Assembly (NCBI RefSeq): GCF_018310695.1 | Contig: NZ_JAGXCY010000005.1 | Span: forward strand, 62,001-126,000 | Length of the DNA: 64,000 bases | Direction: 5' to 3' | Source of the DNA: Paenibacillus sp. Marseille-Q4541 | GTDB lineage: Bacteria > Bacillota > Bacilli > Paenibacillales > Paenibacillaceae | Shown: positions 15,925 through 25,078 of the stretch, piece by piece | Layout: each line of letters begins with the position of its first letter | Position numbering within the stretch: position 1 is the first letter of the stretch | Notes under the pieces: model-generated | The model's input: only the letters and a program-made list of their open reading frames with translations | Told to the model about the DNA's origin: nothing | Database searches by the model: none | Position numbers and translations under genes: made by a program

Positions 15925-17559
15925 TTAACGAGCTTGGTAACGATCGTAAGCATCTTGGTAAATTTTAGTTACTTCTTCAATGCCCATTCCTTTAATCGTT
16001 TCTACAAACGTATCATAACTGGTGAGTGGCTCAGAACCTAGAACGAATTTAGTAAGCATTTCATCGATATAGGTATTTACCTGACCCATAATTTGTGCTT
16101 CTTTTCGTGCTTCATCTTCCGTTTTGCGAAGGGTTGGCAAGGCTTTAGAATAATCTGCTTCCATCCACAGCTTATTCGCTTCTTTCTGCTGGTCAAACGT
16201 CATCAGTGCATCGAGGTAACGAGTATCTTGATTCATAGGCCCATCCATAATGGATAAGGCATAGCCAGCAAGTGCCTGATCATAAGTGAGGCCATTTGGG
16301 TTTTTAAGAATGGTGTCTGTAAATGCAATGGAATCACCATTTCGGGTATAGCTTTCATTCTCAATCCCAAAATTGAAGAGATCATGACCTTCAGGACTGT
16401 AGTTATAGTCCATCCACTGAACGATCGCTTTCAGCTTATCTTTGTCAACAGAAGAAGTGATGGCTTCACCGTAAGTTAACACTTTGGTATCAAACCGGAA
16501 TGTACTTCTGGATACACCGTCCTTGTCTTTAGTCCAAGGAGCTCCGACTAGATTGAAGTTAGGATCTTTTTCCGCCATCATATTAAGATATTTCGCCATC
16601 CCGCTAAAGACACCGCCATAGTAGGAACCAGCTTGATTATTCGTAATTTTGTAATCAAAAGCTTTACCATCGTTGGTCATGACTTCAGGATCGATAAGAC
16701 CTTCTTCATACCATTTTCTCATTGTCGTTACGAAATCTTTATACCCTGGTTGAATAGGACCGAATTCCACAGTATCGCCGTTCAGCTGAAAGGAGCCGAG
16801 AACACCAAAGGCAGGAGTGAAATCAAGCAATTTGCTCATGTTGCCCGGACCCCAGTTGGCTGTAAAAGGAAGTTCATCTTTTTTACCGTTACCATTTGGA
16901 TCTTGTTCTCTAAATGCTTTAAGTACAGTGTACCACTCGTCAATTGTTGTAGGCGCTTTCAGGCTTAGTTTATCAAGCCAATCCTGGCGAAGAATCAACC
17001 CTGTTGTCGCATTCAGTTTAACTGCATCTGTACGCAAGTAAGGGAACATAAAGATCGTACCGTCATCAAGAGAAATTTGCTTACGAACTTCTTCATCTTC
17101 GGCGATGATTTTCTTCAAGTTTGGAGCGTAGAGATCGATATATTCATTCAGTCTTACAATTCGTCCATCAGCGAGTAACTTTTCTGGTCCGCCGGATACA
17201 TCAGCCCAGTTGTAATAAATAATATCAGGAAGCTCGTTACCGGTGACAAGAAGATTAAACTGATCCTTCTGTTGACCGAGCGGAGGATGAGTGAAGTTCA
17301 CTTTTATACCGGTACGTTTTTCTTTCTCTTGATAAGCTTTTACATCGGAAAATCCATTGCCTGAAGCAATCTTTCCATCATTAGCTCTCCAGTAGTTGAT
17401 CGTCAGTGGTTCTGTTACTATCGGTAGCGAAATCTCTGTAATAGCCTGCTCGCCTTCTTCAGGCTTTGGACCTTCAGTACCATTCGAACCATTACATCCA
17501 GCAAGTAACCCTGTTGTCAATACCATCCCAAGCATTAACGATATGACCCTCTTTTTCAT
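15925..17559 (-). CDS. Extracellular solute-binding lipoprotein (LplA/LipO type)
   Basis: This 544-residue lipoprotein is the extracytoplasmic sugar-binding part of a CUT1-type ABC importer. A lipoprotein signal with lipobox LLAGC, cleaved before Cys at about residue 22, is followed by a long family-1 solute-binding fold (YWRANDGKIASGNG at the start; EVTKIYQDAYDRYQ at the end). The start is ATG at 17559, with GGAGGG upstream. It is the third gene of an lplB-lplC-lplA-type operon on the minus strand. Ligand is unknown; this large type often takes oligosaccharides in Paenibacillus. No ATPase gene is adjacent, so a shared MsmX-type ATPase is expected. Confidence 0.92.
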   Translation of the reverse strand: MKKRVISLMLGMVLTTGLLAGCNGSNGTEGPKPEEGEQAITEISLPIVTEPLTINYWRANDGKIASGNGFSDVKAYQEKEKRTGIKVNFTHPPLGQQKDQFNLLVTGNELPDIIYYNWADVSGGPEKLLADGRIVRLNEYIDLYAPNLKKIIAEDEEVRKQISLDDGTIFMFPYLRTDAVKLNATTGLILRQDWLDKLSLKAPTTIDEWYTVLKAFREQDPNGNGKKDELPFTANWGPGNMSKLLDFTPAFGVLGSFQLNGDTVEFGPIQPGYKDFVTTMRKWYEEGLIDPEVMTNDGKAFDYKITNNQAGSYYGGVFSGMAKYLNMMAEKDPNFNLVGAPWTKDKDGVSRSTFRFDTKVLTYGEAITSSVDKDKLKAIVQWMDYNYSPEGHDLFNFGIENESYTRNGDSIAFTDTILKNPNGLTYDQALAGYALSIMDGPMNQDTRYLDALMTFDQQKEANKLWMEADYSKALPTLRKTEDEARKEAQIMGQVNTYIDEMLTKFVLGSEPLTSYDTFVETIKGMGIEEVTKIYQDAYDRYQAR

Positions 17560-17629
17560 ATAAACCCTCCTTAACAATCTATAGGATAAAGCAGTACCTG
17601 CACCAAATGAACAATGCAAGTACCTGGCT

Positions 17630-18499
17630 CTATTCTTTAATGGCTCCAATGAGTGCACCTTGAACAAAATACCGCTGAATAAAAGGATATACGAGTAGAA
17701 TCGGAAGTGTGGAGACAATGATCGTGGCATACTTGATGTTTTCTCCTATCGCAAACCCGGTATCGTTCGCAGACCCCATGGCCTCGGTACTATTACTGAG
17801 CAAAATATCTCGAAGAACGATTTGAATCGGATATAGATCTTGAGATCTTAAGTACAAAAGAGGGCCCATAAAATCGTTCCAGTGATCCACGGCGTAATAA
17901 AGTGTCATTACTGCCAGAATGGGTTTGGACAAGGGGACGACGATCTGAAACAAAATCCGAAAGTCATTCGCACCATCGATTTTGGCTGACTCAATTAAGG
18001 CAAGTGGGATACTCATAAAATTCGTTCGCATGATGATAAAGTTGAACGTGCTAATCGCTGCAGGCAAAATCATGGCCAGTCTCGTATCCAGGAGACCTAA
18101 GTTTTGAATCAGCAAGAAGGTAGGGATCATCCCGCCGCCAAAAAACATCGTAAAGGTAATCAGCTTCATGAAGAAGCTGCGCCCGTACAGATCTGGCCTG
18201 GAGAGTGCATAGGCTGCAAGTGTGGTCATTAGCAAGTTCACAGCCGTACCGACAATGACATAGAACAACGTGTTCATGTAGCCGCTGTATATTTTGGGAT
18301 TCTGGAATACTTTAGAGTAGGCTTCTACAGAGAATCCTTCAGGGAGCAGCATAAGTGACCGACTGGCTAACAACTGCTGCGGATCACTGATAGAAGAGTT
18401 GAAAATGTAAAGCATAGGGTAAGCACATAGCAGCACGACTAGAATCAGCAGCAAGTAATTCACAACGTCGAATACATTTTCGCCAACGGATTTTTTCAT
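17630..18499 (-). CDS. Carbohydrate ABC transporter permease (LplC type)
   Basis: A 289-residue inner-membrane permease with about six membrane helices. The MsmG/LplC-type EAA loop, which contacts the ATPase, is ESAKIDGANDFRILFQIVVP near residue 186. The C-terminus FVQGALIGAIKE is typical of the second permease of these importers. It starts 15 bases after the first permease and is followed, after 70 bases, by the binding protein gene. Confidence 0.95.
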   Translation of the reverse strand: MKKSVGENVFDVVNYLLLILVVLLCAYPMLYIFNSSISDPQQLLASRSLMLLPEGFSVEAYSKVFQNPKIYSGYMNTLFYVIVGTAVNLLMTTLAAYALSRPDLYGRSFFMKLITFTMFFGGGMIPTFLLIQNLGLLDTRLAMILPAAISTFNFIIMRTNFMSIPLALIESAKIDGANDFRILFQIVVPLSKPILAVMTLYYAVDHWNDFMGPLLYLRSQDLYPIQIVLRDILLSNSTEAMGSANDTGFAIGENIKYATIIVSTLPILLVYPFIQRYFVQGALIGAIKE

Positions 18500-18514
18500 A
18501 TTATGTTCACCTCT

Positions 18515-19477
18515 CTACCACAGACTGGTTTCATTTGCTTTCCGGCTGATGTAATTGGCACCAAGCAGTAAGGCAAAATTGATCACGGAGTTAAACAAAC
18601 CAATTGCAGTCGAGTAGGCCTGATCACCAAGAAGCATCCCTTGCCTATATACAAAAGTGGAGATAACATCGGATGTTTCGTAAGTAGCTGCGGTTTGCAT
18701 AAGCAAAATTTTCTGGAAATCGGCATTCATAATACTGCCCATCCGCAAGATTAGCAAAATGATGATAGTAGGCATAATGCCGGGCAGCGTAATATGCAAT
18801 AATTGTTTCCATCGACCTGCGCCGTCCATTTTGGCTGCTTCATACTGCTCACTATTAATGCCGGCAAGTGCTGCAAGGAATAGAATAGAGGCCCATCCTG
18901 CGCCTTGCCATACGTTGGAGAGGATGTACATAGGACGAAACATGTCTTTATCGGTAAAAAACATCATGGGCTCGTAGCCGAAAAATCCACGGAAGATATT
19001 AAATAATCCCCCGTCAAGAGATGAGAAAGTTTTCAGCATACCAACAACAACAACCACGGAAATAAAGTGAGGAAGGTAGCTGACGGTTTGTACGGCGCTT
19101 TTAAAATACTTGTTCCGTACTTCATGCAGCAGAAGAGCCAAAATAATAGGAGCAGGAAAACCGATGACGAGACTCAGCACGCTAAGAATAAGGGTATTGC
19201 TCATCAGTCTCCAGAAATTATAGCTTTCAAAGAACATGGTGAAGTTATCAAAACCGATCCAGTTCCCGCCCATGATGCCTTTTGCCGGGCTATAGCCGCT
19301 CTGAAATGATAAGAGGATCCCATACATGGGTCCGTAACAAAAAATAAGATAGTACGCTAGGACAGGAATGAGCATTAAATAAATGTACTTATTACGGTGC
19401 CATTCTCTTTTTAGAAAATGCAAGGTTCCTTTACTTCGAACAGCCTGTTTCACAGCCAAGGGATTATTCATTCCCAT
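18515..19477 (-). CDS. Carbohydrate ABC transporter permease (LplB type)
   Basis: A 320-residue membrane permease, first gene of the importer operon. A basic N-terminus precedes six helices (first about 32-52); the EAA loop is EAAKMDGAGRWKQLLHITLP near residue 214. GGGGAGG lies 10 bases before the ATG at 19477. The operon promoter region (19478-19811) carries a cre-like site and phased repeats, suggesting carbon catabolite and specific control. Confidence 0.95.
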   Translation of the reverse strand: MGMNNPLAVKQAVRSKGTLHFLKREWHRNKYIYLMLIPVLAYYLIFCYGPMYGILLSFQSGYSPAKGIMGGNWIGFDNFTMFFESYNFWRLMSNTLILSVLSLVIGFPAPIILALLLHEVRNKYFKSAVQTVSYLPHFISVVVVVGMLKTFSSLDGGLFNIFRGFFGYEPMMFFTDKDMFRPMYILSNVWQGAGWASILFLAALAGINSEQYEAAKMDGAGRWKQLLHITLPGIMPTIIILLILRMGSIMNADFQKILLMQTAATYETSDVISTFVYRQGMLLGDQAYSTAIGLFNSVINFALLLGANYISRKANETSLW

Positions 19478-19536
19478 GGTTTTGATTCCTCCCCTTCAAG
19501 TGCATATGATGAATTTGATATGAACACTTTTAAAAT

Positions 19537-19566
19537 ATCTGTGAACATCTGTGAATGTCTGTGTTG
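19537..19566. repeat. Three helically phased direct repeats upstream of the importer operon
   Basis: ATCTGTGAAC, ATCTGTGAAT and GTCTGTGTTG follow each other at exact 10-base spacing, 60 to 90 bases before the permease start. One repeat per helical turn fits a multimeric regulator site, such as a response regulator of the YesN type often linked to these importers. Confidence 0.55.
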
Positions 19567-19583
19567 TAAACAAAATACTACTG

Positions 19584-19597
19584 AATAAGCGCTTTCA
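19584..19597 (-). promoter_or_regulatory. CcpA (cre)-like site
   Basis: On the minus strand the sequence is TGAAAGCGCTTATT, matching the cre consensus TGWAANCGNTNWCA except at the last two positions. It lies about 107 bases before the sugar-importer operon, where catabolite repression is expected. The surrounding 19478-19811 stretch is very AT-rich and otherwise has no gene. Confidence 0.5.
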
Positions 19598-19810
19598 TTG
19601 TCAATCTTTATTTTTAATGTATTTTATTTACTTTAGATTTCTATGTTTTACATTTATCTAAATTCTACATTGAAATGTTTAAAAAACAGTGTTTTTTAAA
19701 GGTATTTCTTAATTATCAAGAGTGCAAAATAGTGAAATGATCGCAAAAAAGTGATATTTAGCATAAGAAGAATGTAAAATAAAATGTCCGAAAAAAAGAA
19801 AAAACAAATA

Positions 19811-19855
19811 AAAAAGAGTGGAGATTCGTCATGCGACGGATTTCCACTCTTTTTA
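19811..19855 (-). terminator. Rho-independent terminator
   Basis: A stem of nearly 19 bp (AAAAGAGTGGAGATTCGTC with GACGGATTTCCACTCTTTT) lies just after the stop of the PatB/MalY gene. Confidence 0.93.
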
Positions 19856-19874
19856 TTGAATAATTCAGATGGGT

Positions 19875-21071
19875 CTAACGAGCCTGTAAAGCCTCTTTTA
19901 ATTTGTGCATCGCTTCTTCAAGCAAACTTTTAGGGCAAGCCACATTCATGCGCATAAAGCCTTCCCCATGTTCTCCAAAATCGGTACCGCTGCTAAAGAC
20001 AAGACCGGCTTTATGAAGCAGGAATTGATACAGCTCTTTATGTGGCATTTGTAATTCCCGGAAGTCAATCCACAGCAGATAGGTAGATTCGGGAATGACG
20101 ACTTTTAATTCAGGGAGATTCGTTTGAATATAATCGGCCACATACACCATATTGTCATAGATATATTCGAGTGTATCTGTCAGCCAAGGTTCTCCTTCAC
20201 GGTAAGCCGCTTCTGTTGCAGCAATACCGAAAATATTCATGGAAGAGAGGGCATTCTTATCTAGCACTTTCTTGAACTTTTGACGAAGCTCATCACTTGC
20301 AATGACTACGTTAGACGTATGCAAACCTGCGATATTGAACGTTTTGCTTGCCGCAGTACAGATCATGGAATGCATCTTCGCTTCTTCTGATATCATAGCG
20401 TAAGGAGTATGAAGACCACTCTTGAACACGAGGTCGGCGTGGATCTCATCAGAAATAACAATTAGATTGTGCTTGACAGCGATCTCCATAACGCCTTGCA
20501 GTTCTTCTTGGCTCCACACACGCCCAACCGGGTTATGAGGGCTGCATAGAACGAGCAGTTTCGCTTTTTCATGCTGCGCTACTTGTTCCAAATGCGCTAG
20601 ATCCATTTTATAATGGAGCTGATCATATAGTAACGGATTTAATACGAGCTCTCTTCCATGATTTGAAGCAAGCTTATGAAATGGCCCGTAAACAGGAGGC
20701 TGGATAATAATGTGATCGCCGGGCTCTGTAAAGGCTTCAACAGCCATATTCAGGGCCGGTACGATACCAGGTGTATACACAAGCCATTCTGGACTTACAT
20801 TCCAGCCATGACGTTTTTGCATCCAGTCTGCAATGGACTGCTGAAAGGAATTGCTAGGCGTTGCATACCCGAGTATTCCATGATCAACGACTTCTCGAAC
20901 AGCACGTAGTACGGGCTCCGGCGCGGTAAAGTCCATATCTGCGACCCATAGAGGGATTGCTTCCTCAACACCAAAAAGGGATTGAATCCCATCCCATTTT
21001 ACAGAACGTGTCTCTTTACGGTTAATAAGGCGATGAAGCGGGTGATCCTTGTTATTTTTGTTTGTATCCAT
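19875..21071 (-). CDS. patB: PatB/MalY-type PLP-dependent C-S lyase (cystathionine beta-lyase)
   Basis: A 398-residue fold-type I aminotransferase-like enzyme of the MalY/PatB group, which cleaves the C-S bond of cystathionine or cysteine conjugates. Visible features: LPLWVADMDF-like substrate loop (AIPLWVADMDF near 33), SPHNPVGRVW, SDEIHADL, and TAASKTFNIAGL with the PLP Lys. GGAGG precedes the ATG at 21071; an upstream in-frame ATG at 21107 lacks a site. It is transcribed divergently from the MurG-like gene. Whether it acts mainly in methionine synthesis or as a desulfhydrase is not decided by sequence. Confidence 0.88.
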   Translation of the reverse strand: MDTNKNNKDHPLHRLINRKETRSVKWDGIQSLFGVEEAIPLWVADMDFTAPEPVLRAVREVVDHGILGYATPSNSFQQSIADWMQKRHGWNVSPEWLVYTPGIVPALNMAVEAFTEPGDHIIIQPPVYGPFHKLASNHGRELVLNPLLYDQLHYKMDLAHLEQVAQHEKAKLLVLCSPHNPVGRVWSQEELQGVMEIAVKHNLIVISDEIHADLVFKSGLHTPYAMISEEAKMHSMICTAASKTFNIAGLHTSNVVIASDELRQKFKKVLDKNALSSMNIFGIAATEAAYREGEPWLTDTLEYIYDNMVYVADYIQTNLPELKVVIPESTYLLWIDFRELQMPHKELYQFLLHKAGLVFSSGTDFGEHGEGFMRMNVACPKSLLEEAMHKLKEALQAR

Positions 21072-21168
21072 AATTTGGTTTCCTCCGAAACAATAAATAA
21101 ACAGCACGAACAGTAATTATTATCTAATAAAGTAGGATTTTACGCAATGTGACAGGAGTGAGGCATAG

Positions 21169-22245
21169 GTGAAACATAGAAAGATTGTTTTTACCGGAGG
21201 TGGATCTGCCGGGCATGTGACAGTGAATTTGGCACTCATCCCATATTTTCTGCAAAAAGGGGATGCAGTTCATTATATTGGTTCCAGGGATGGGATCGAA
21301 AAAGAGCTGGTTCAGTCTGTGGAAGGTGTAACTTATAAAGGAATCGCAACAGGAAAGCTGCGTCGTTACCTCAGTATTCAGAATTTGAAAGATCCCTTGC
21401 GAGTACTAAAGGGAGTAGGTGAGGCCTATCGATACCTAGGAGAAGTAAAGCCCTCGATTGTATTCTCCAAAGGTGGATTTGTGTCGGTACCTGTTGTTCT
21501 GGCAGCTTGGATGCGAAAAATACCCGTTGTCATTCATGAATCTGACCTAACCCCTGGTCTTGCGAACCAAATCGCGCTTCCATTTGCTACGCATATTTGT
21601 ACAACATTTCAGGAAGCCGCTGGACATTTGAAAGGCAAGAAGGCTATCCATGTAGGAGCGGTCGTCAGAGATGAACTCCGGCAAGGGGACAAGGAGCGAG
21701 CCAGACGGTGGCTCGGGTTTGAAGAAGGGAAACCTGTCCTTCTGTTTATGGGAGGAAGCCTTGGTGCCAAAAAGATGAATGATACTGTCCAAGTCATTGT
21801 ATCCAAGCTTACGGAAACGTATCAGATTGTACATCTCTGCGGCAAAGGACAAGTGAACGAAGGAATGAATTCGATAAAAGGATACAAGGCGTTTGAGTAT
21901 TTACAGAAGGAGCTTCCAGATGTACTTGCTCTTGCGGATCTGGTGATCTCTAGGGCAGGCTCGAATGCGATATTTGAATTTTTGTCCCTGAACAAACCAA
22001 TGCTGCTCATTCCTTTATCCGAGAAAGTTAGCAGGGGAGACCAGCTCTTGAATGCAAGATCTTTTGAGACATCGGGATATGCAAAAGTTTTATTAGAGGA
22101 GGATTTATCAGAAGAGACTTTGTTACAATCCATTCTTTTACTTGATCAAAATAAAGAAAAGATTCAATCGAGGATGCTGGAATATGAGAGACAAGATGCT
22201 GTGGCAGAAATCATCAAAATCATAGAAAGTTCGCGTTTAGCCTAA
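21169..22245 (+). CDS. MurG-type UDP-GlcNAc glycosyltransferase (second copy type)
   Basis: The 358-residue GT28 protein matches MurG, which adds GlcNAc to lipid I to make lipid II at the inner face of the membrane. The N-terminal loop is TGGGSAGH (9-16) instead of the classical GGTGGH form. SKGGFVSVPVVLAAW, HESDLTPGLANQ, LFMGGSLGAKKMN and SRAGSNAIFE follow in the expected order. It lies alone, not in a division/cell-wall cluster, as does the second MurG of several Bacillales. GTG start at 21169 behind ACAGGAGTGAGG. Overlap of function with a main murG is inference. Confidence 0.87.
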   Translation: MKHRKIVFTGGGSAGHVTVNLALIPYFLQKGDAVHYIGSRDGIEKELVQSVEGVTYKGIATGKLRRYLSIQNLKDPLRVLKGVGEAYRYLGEVKPSIVFSKGGFVSVPVVLAAWMRKIPVVIHESDLTPGLANQIALPFATHICTTFQEAAGHLKGKKAIHVGAVVRDELRQGDKERARRWLGFEEGKPVLLFMGGSLGAKKMNDTVQVIVSKLTETYQIVHLCGKGQVNEGMNSIKGYKAFEYLQKELPDVLALADLVISRAGSNAIFEFLSLNKPMLLIPLSEKVSRGDQLLNARSFETSGYAKVLLEEDLSEETLLQSILLLDQNKEKIQSRMLEYERQDAVAEIIKIIESSRLA

Positions 22246-22347
22246 CCCATATTTTTATGGAAAAGCAGGGGTTTTCTTGTATTTTGCCGAATAAGTCAGA
22301 GGTATCATCTATCTGAATCTATTTTTCTTGCGAGGGGATGAGAAAGA

Positions 22348-22824
22348 GTGAATACGGTACAAAAGAATTCCTTGATTGGGTCCTTTCATGAATGGCATGA
22401 CTGGTTCCGTAAATGGAGTATGGAAAAGGATACGCCTTGGGACACGCCGCTGGCAGTGGGGAAATGGACTGTTCGTGAACTGGTAAGCCATATGATGCGT
22501 TGGGATCGATATTTTTGGGAAGGTGCCATCTCTTTGATTGCTTCGGGGGAAGAGAAACAGCTCCAAATCCAACATCTGGATTTTGATATATTTAATGAGG
22601 CTGCTCGCGAATATGCACATACGATCAGTATAGAGGAGCTTGTGCAAGAAACGCTTCATTACCGGGAGCAGATTATTCGAGCTCTACATGAGTTACCTTG
22701 CGAGGACTGGACAAAAGAATATAGAGGGCTTGATGGTGAGCCTTTTACGATACAAAGTTATGTTGAAGATTTTATATGGCATGACCGCCATCATATGAAG
22801 CAGCTCGAAGCTTTCACTAATTAA
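22348..22824 (+). CDS. DinB-superfamily protein
   Basis: A 158-residue helical protein of the DinB_2 type. Metal ligands are expected at the His of LVSHMMRWDR (near 49) and the HxxxH-like group IWHDRHHMKQ near the C-terminus. It starts at GTG 22348 with GAGGGG about 11 bases upstream. The ABM-domain gene follows by 21 bases, so they may be co-transcribed. Function unknown; a thiol-S-transferase role is known only for some relatives. Confidence 0.82.
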   Translation: MNTVQKNSLIGSFHEWHDWFRKWSMEKDTPWDTPLAVGKWTVRELVSHMMRWDRYFWEGAISLIASGEEKQLQIQHLDFDIFNEAAREYAHTISIEELVQETLHYREQIIRALHELPCEDWTKEYRGLDGEPFTIQSYVEDFIWHDRHHMKQLEAFTN

Positions 22825-22845
22825 ACATACAAGGAACGATGAGAA

Positions 22846-23139
22846 ATGATTCTAGAAAGTGCTATGCTGCATATTACCAAGGGGAATGAATCAGCATTTG
22901 AACTGGATTTTGCAAAGGCATCGTCCATTATTTCAAATATGCGTGGGTATATTAGTCATGAACTATATAAGTGTATGGAGACCGATCATCAGTATTTGCT
23001 GCTAGTCCGCTGGGAAACGCTCGAGGATCATACAATAGGGTTCAGAGGTTCGGAAGGTTACCTGGAATGGAAACAATTACTTCATCACTACTATGATCCT
23101 TTTCCAAAAGTAGAGCATTTCGAGCAAGTTCATTTGTAA
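22846..23139 (+). CDS. Antibiotic biosynthesis monooxygenase (ABM) domain protein
   Basis: A 97-residue ferredoxin-like ABM protein: MRGYISHELYKCMETDHQYL followed by VRWETLEDHTIGFRGSEGY is the common pattern of dimeric alpha+beta-barrel proteins. Some are quinol or heme monooxygenases (HmoB, IsdG), but the heme-ligand and catalytic residues of IsdG cannot be recognised here. The name should not be read as evidence of antibiotic synthesis. It sits between DinB and GNAT genes with short gaps. Confidence 0.82.
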   Translation: MILESAMLHITKGNESAFELDFAKASSIISNMRGYISHELYKCMETDHQYLLLVRWETLEDHTIGFRGSEGYLEWKQLLHHYYDPFPKVEHFEQVHL

Positions 23140-23196
23140 ACGATAACAGAATGATCAAAATTTCATTTAATCTTATTGCACCAAGGGGGAACAGAT

Positions 23197-23655
23197 ATGG
23201 AGTTCATCATCCGTCCGCTGCTGAAGGAAGAGGCTGTACCTTATGAGATCCTACTTCTTGCTGACCCGTCTAAAGCTGTGGTAGATGAATATATAGATCG
23301 TGGACAGGTTAGTGTAGCACTTGTCCAGGATGAGCCTAGGGGGATCGTGGTCTTGCTTCATACAAGGCCAGAAACCTATGAAATTGTAAATCTTGCAGTA
23401 GAAGAACAATGGCAGGGCAAGGGGCTCGGGAAAGCGTTACTTAGATATGCAGTTCAGCAAGCGAAGGATCAAGGAGCTAAAACAGTTGAAATTGGCACAG
23501 GCAATTCCAGTCTGGATCAACTGGGATTTTATCAGCGGGAAGGATTTCGAATTACCGGAATTGACCGTGATTTTTTTGTAAGACATTATAGCGAGCCGAT
23601 TGTGGAGAATGGTATACCTTGCGTGGATATGCTTCGTCTGTCCAAGGAGGTGTAG
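23197..23655 (+). CDS. GNAT-family N-acetyltransferase
   Basis: A 152-residue GNAT protein. The acetyl-CoA loop is visible as EQWQGKGLGKALL near residue 69, followed by KTVEIGTGNSSLDQLGFYQR, the latter typical of YvbK/YkkB-like members. The substrate is unknown. ATG 23197 is preferred because AAGGGGGA ends 6 bases upstream; an in-frame TTG at 23176 lies before the ribosome site. Confidence 0.87.
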   Translation: MEFIIRPLLKEEAVPYEILLLADPSKAVVDEYIDRGQVSVALVQDEPRGIVVLLHTRPETYEIVNLAVEEQWQGKGLGKALLRYAVQQAKDQGAKTVEIGTGNSSLDQLGFYQREGFRITGIDRDFFVRHYSEPIVENGIPCVDMLRLSKEV

Positions 23656-23725
23656 CGTTATATTTATTTCTATATTAATTATTATTGGTGTTAGACAATT
23701 GAAACAACGGGATGATCAGATATGA

Positions 23726-23767
23726 AAAAAGCCATCTTATCCAAATAGGACAAGATGGCTTTTTATT
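23726..23767. terminator. Bidirectional terminator
   Basis: A stem of about 16 bp (AAAAGCCATCTT / AAGATGGCTTTT extended by two pairs) separates the converging GNAT and Gfo/Idh/MocA genes. Confidence 0.9.
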
Positions 23768-23772
23768 TACAC

Positions 23773-24858
23773 TTAAACATCAGGTATTTCAATAGTGACT
23801 TCTTGCTTGGCTGCCGAGGAACGAAGGACCCCGTCAATAATAGCCTGGTTGTATAAAATTTGTTCACCCGGAATGGGCGCTGGTAAACGTTCCTGAATCG
23901 CTCTTGCATAATCAAAAATTTTGGCATGGAACAGATTGATCTGGTGGTGCTGGATCGGAAGTGGGCTTTCTGTATGATGACCGGCAATATCATGGTATAG
24001 GGTCATACTGCCTACTCTGCCCTCCCATCCGCCGCTCCACGGTCCGCTTCCAGCAGGAGTGACTTTAAGTCCCGCATCAGTGCCTAGGAACATGGTGGGT
24101 CCAAGTGTATCCATATGCATAGCCCAGGAGATTTTGTAGCTGAGCAAGATATCGCCCTCCAGCCGTACCATAGCTGCTCCAAAATCTTCTACGTTAAACA
24201 TATTCGCTTCAGGATGATACTTCGGATTGGTACCGAAATAATTGGAGGTATAGGCTGACACCGTAAGCGGCTTCGGATATCCTAGTGCATGAAGGACCAT
24301 ATCAAGAGAATAGCAGCCAATATCCGCCATAGCTCCTGCACCCGCGAGATCTTTTCTTATAAAAGTACCTCCTGGCATACCGCGTCTGCGGCCACCACCT
24401 GCTTCAGCAAAATATACTTTTCCAAGCTGACCGTCCTGTATCAGACTACGAATTGCCTGCATGTTTGGATCATACCGTGGTTGAAATCCGACAGAAAGCA
24501 TCTTCCCAGTCCGTTTTGCGGTTTCCACCATTTCAATCCCTTGATCAAGGGTAACTGACATCGGTTTTTCCACCAAGACATGTTTACCTGCATTAAGAGA
24601 ATCGATAGTAATACTGTGATGTGAGAAGTTAGGTGTACAGATACTGACCCCATCCAGATCCAGTTCGAGCAGGTGGAGATGATCATCATAAGCTTTAGCC
24701 ATGGGAAGATTGGTCTGATTTATGAATAAGGATGCCTTTCCAGGGATAATGTCCGCGACAGCTACAACTTCGACATAATCAAGTTGTTTGTATGCCTCCG
24801 CATGAGCTCTTGCAATACCGCCGCTTCCGATGATTCCGATTTTTATTGTGCGTTCCAA
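23773..24858 (-). CDS. Gfo/Idh/MocA-family NAD(P)-dependent dehydrogenase
   Basis: A 361-residue sugar-type dehydrogenase. The Rossmann dinucleotide loop is GIIGSGGIARAHAE (8-21), EKP (LVEKPMSV near 96) is the conserved catalytic Lys motif, and GAGAMADIGCYSLDM carries the Asp and the substrate-side residues. These enzymes oxidise inositol, sugars or their derivatives. GGAGGAATGAT precedes the ATG. It is monocistronic with a shared terminator, and no sugar transporter is adjacent, so the substrate is unknown. Confidence 0.9.
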   Translation of the reverse strand: MERTIKIGIIGSGGIARAHAEAYKQLDYVEVVAVADIIPGKASLFINQTNLPMAKAYDDHLHLLELDLDGVSICTPNFSHHSITIDSLNAGKHVLVEKPMSVTLDQGIEMVETAKRTGKMLSVGFQPRYDPNMQAIRSLIQDGQLGKVYFAEAGGGRRRGMPGGTFIRKDLAGAGAMADIGCYSLDMVLHALGYPKPLTVSAYTSNYFGTNPKYHPEANMFNVEDFGAAMVRLEGDILLSYKISWAMHMDTLGPTMFLGTDAGLKVTPAGSGPWSGGWEGRVGSMTLYHDIAGHHTESPLPIQHHQINLFHAKIFDYARAIQERLPAPIPGEQILYNQAIIDGVLRSSAAKQEVTIEIPDV

Positions 24859-25078
24859 GCATCATTCCTCCTTTGATTGAGACGATTGAATGAATTTATG
24901 TCTTGCTTTATGGTTACCACATTGAGGGAGAATGAAACTAAGGTTTCCCAGTTTAGATTCAACTTAACTTCATTACGTTTGCGACGAAAACGGAAAAAGT
25001 CAATACAGTTCCGGCTTAAAAGCCTTTACAGATTGAAATAAGTGCGATTATAGTAAAATTTATACATAAAATAAGGGA

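Noticed and set aside
22846..23139. Antibiotic biosynthesis cluster
   Set aside because: The ABM-domain protein is a general fold and no biosynthetic genes surround it.
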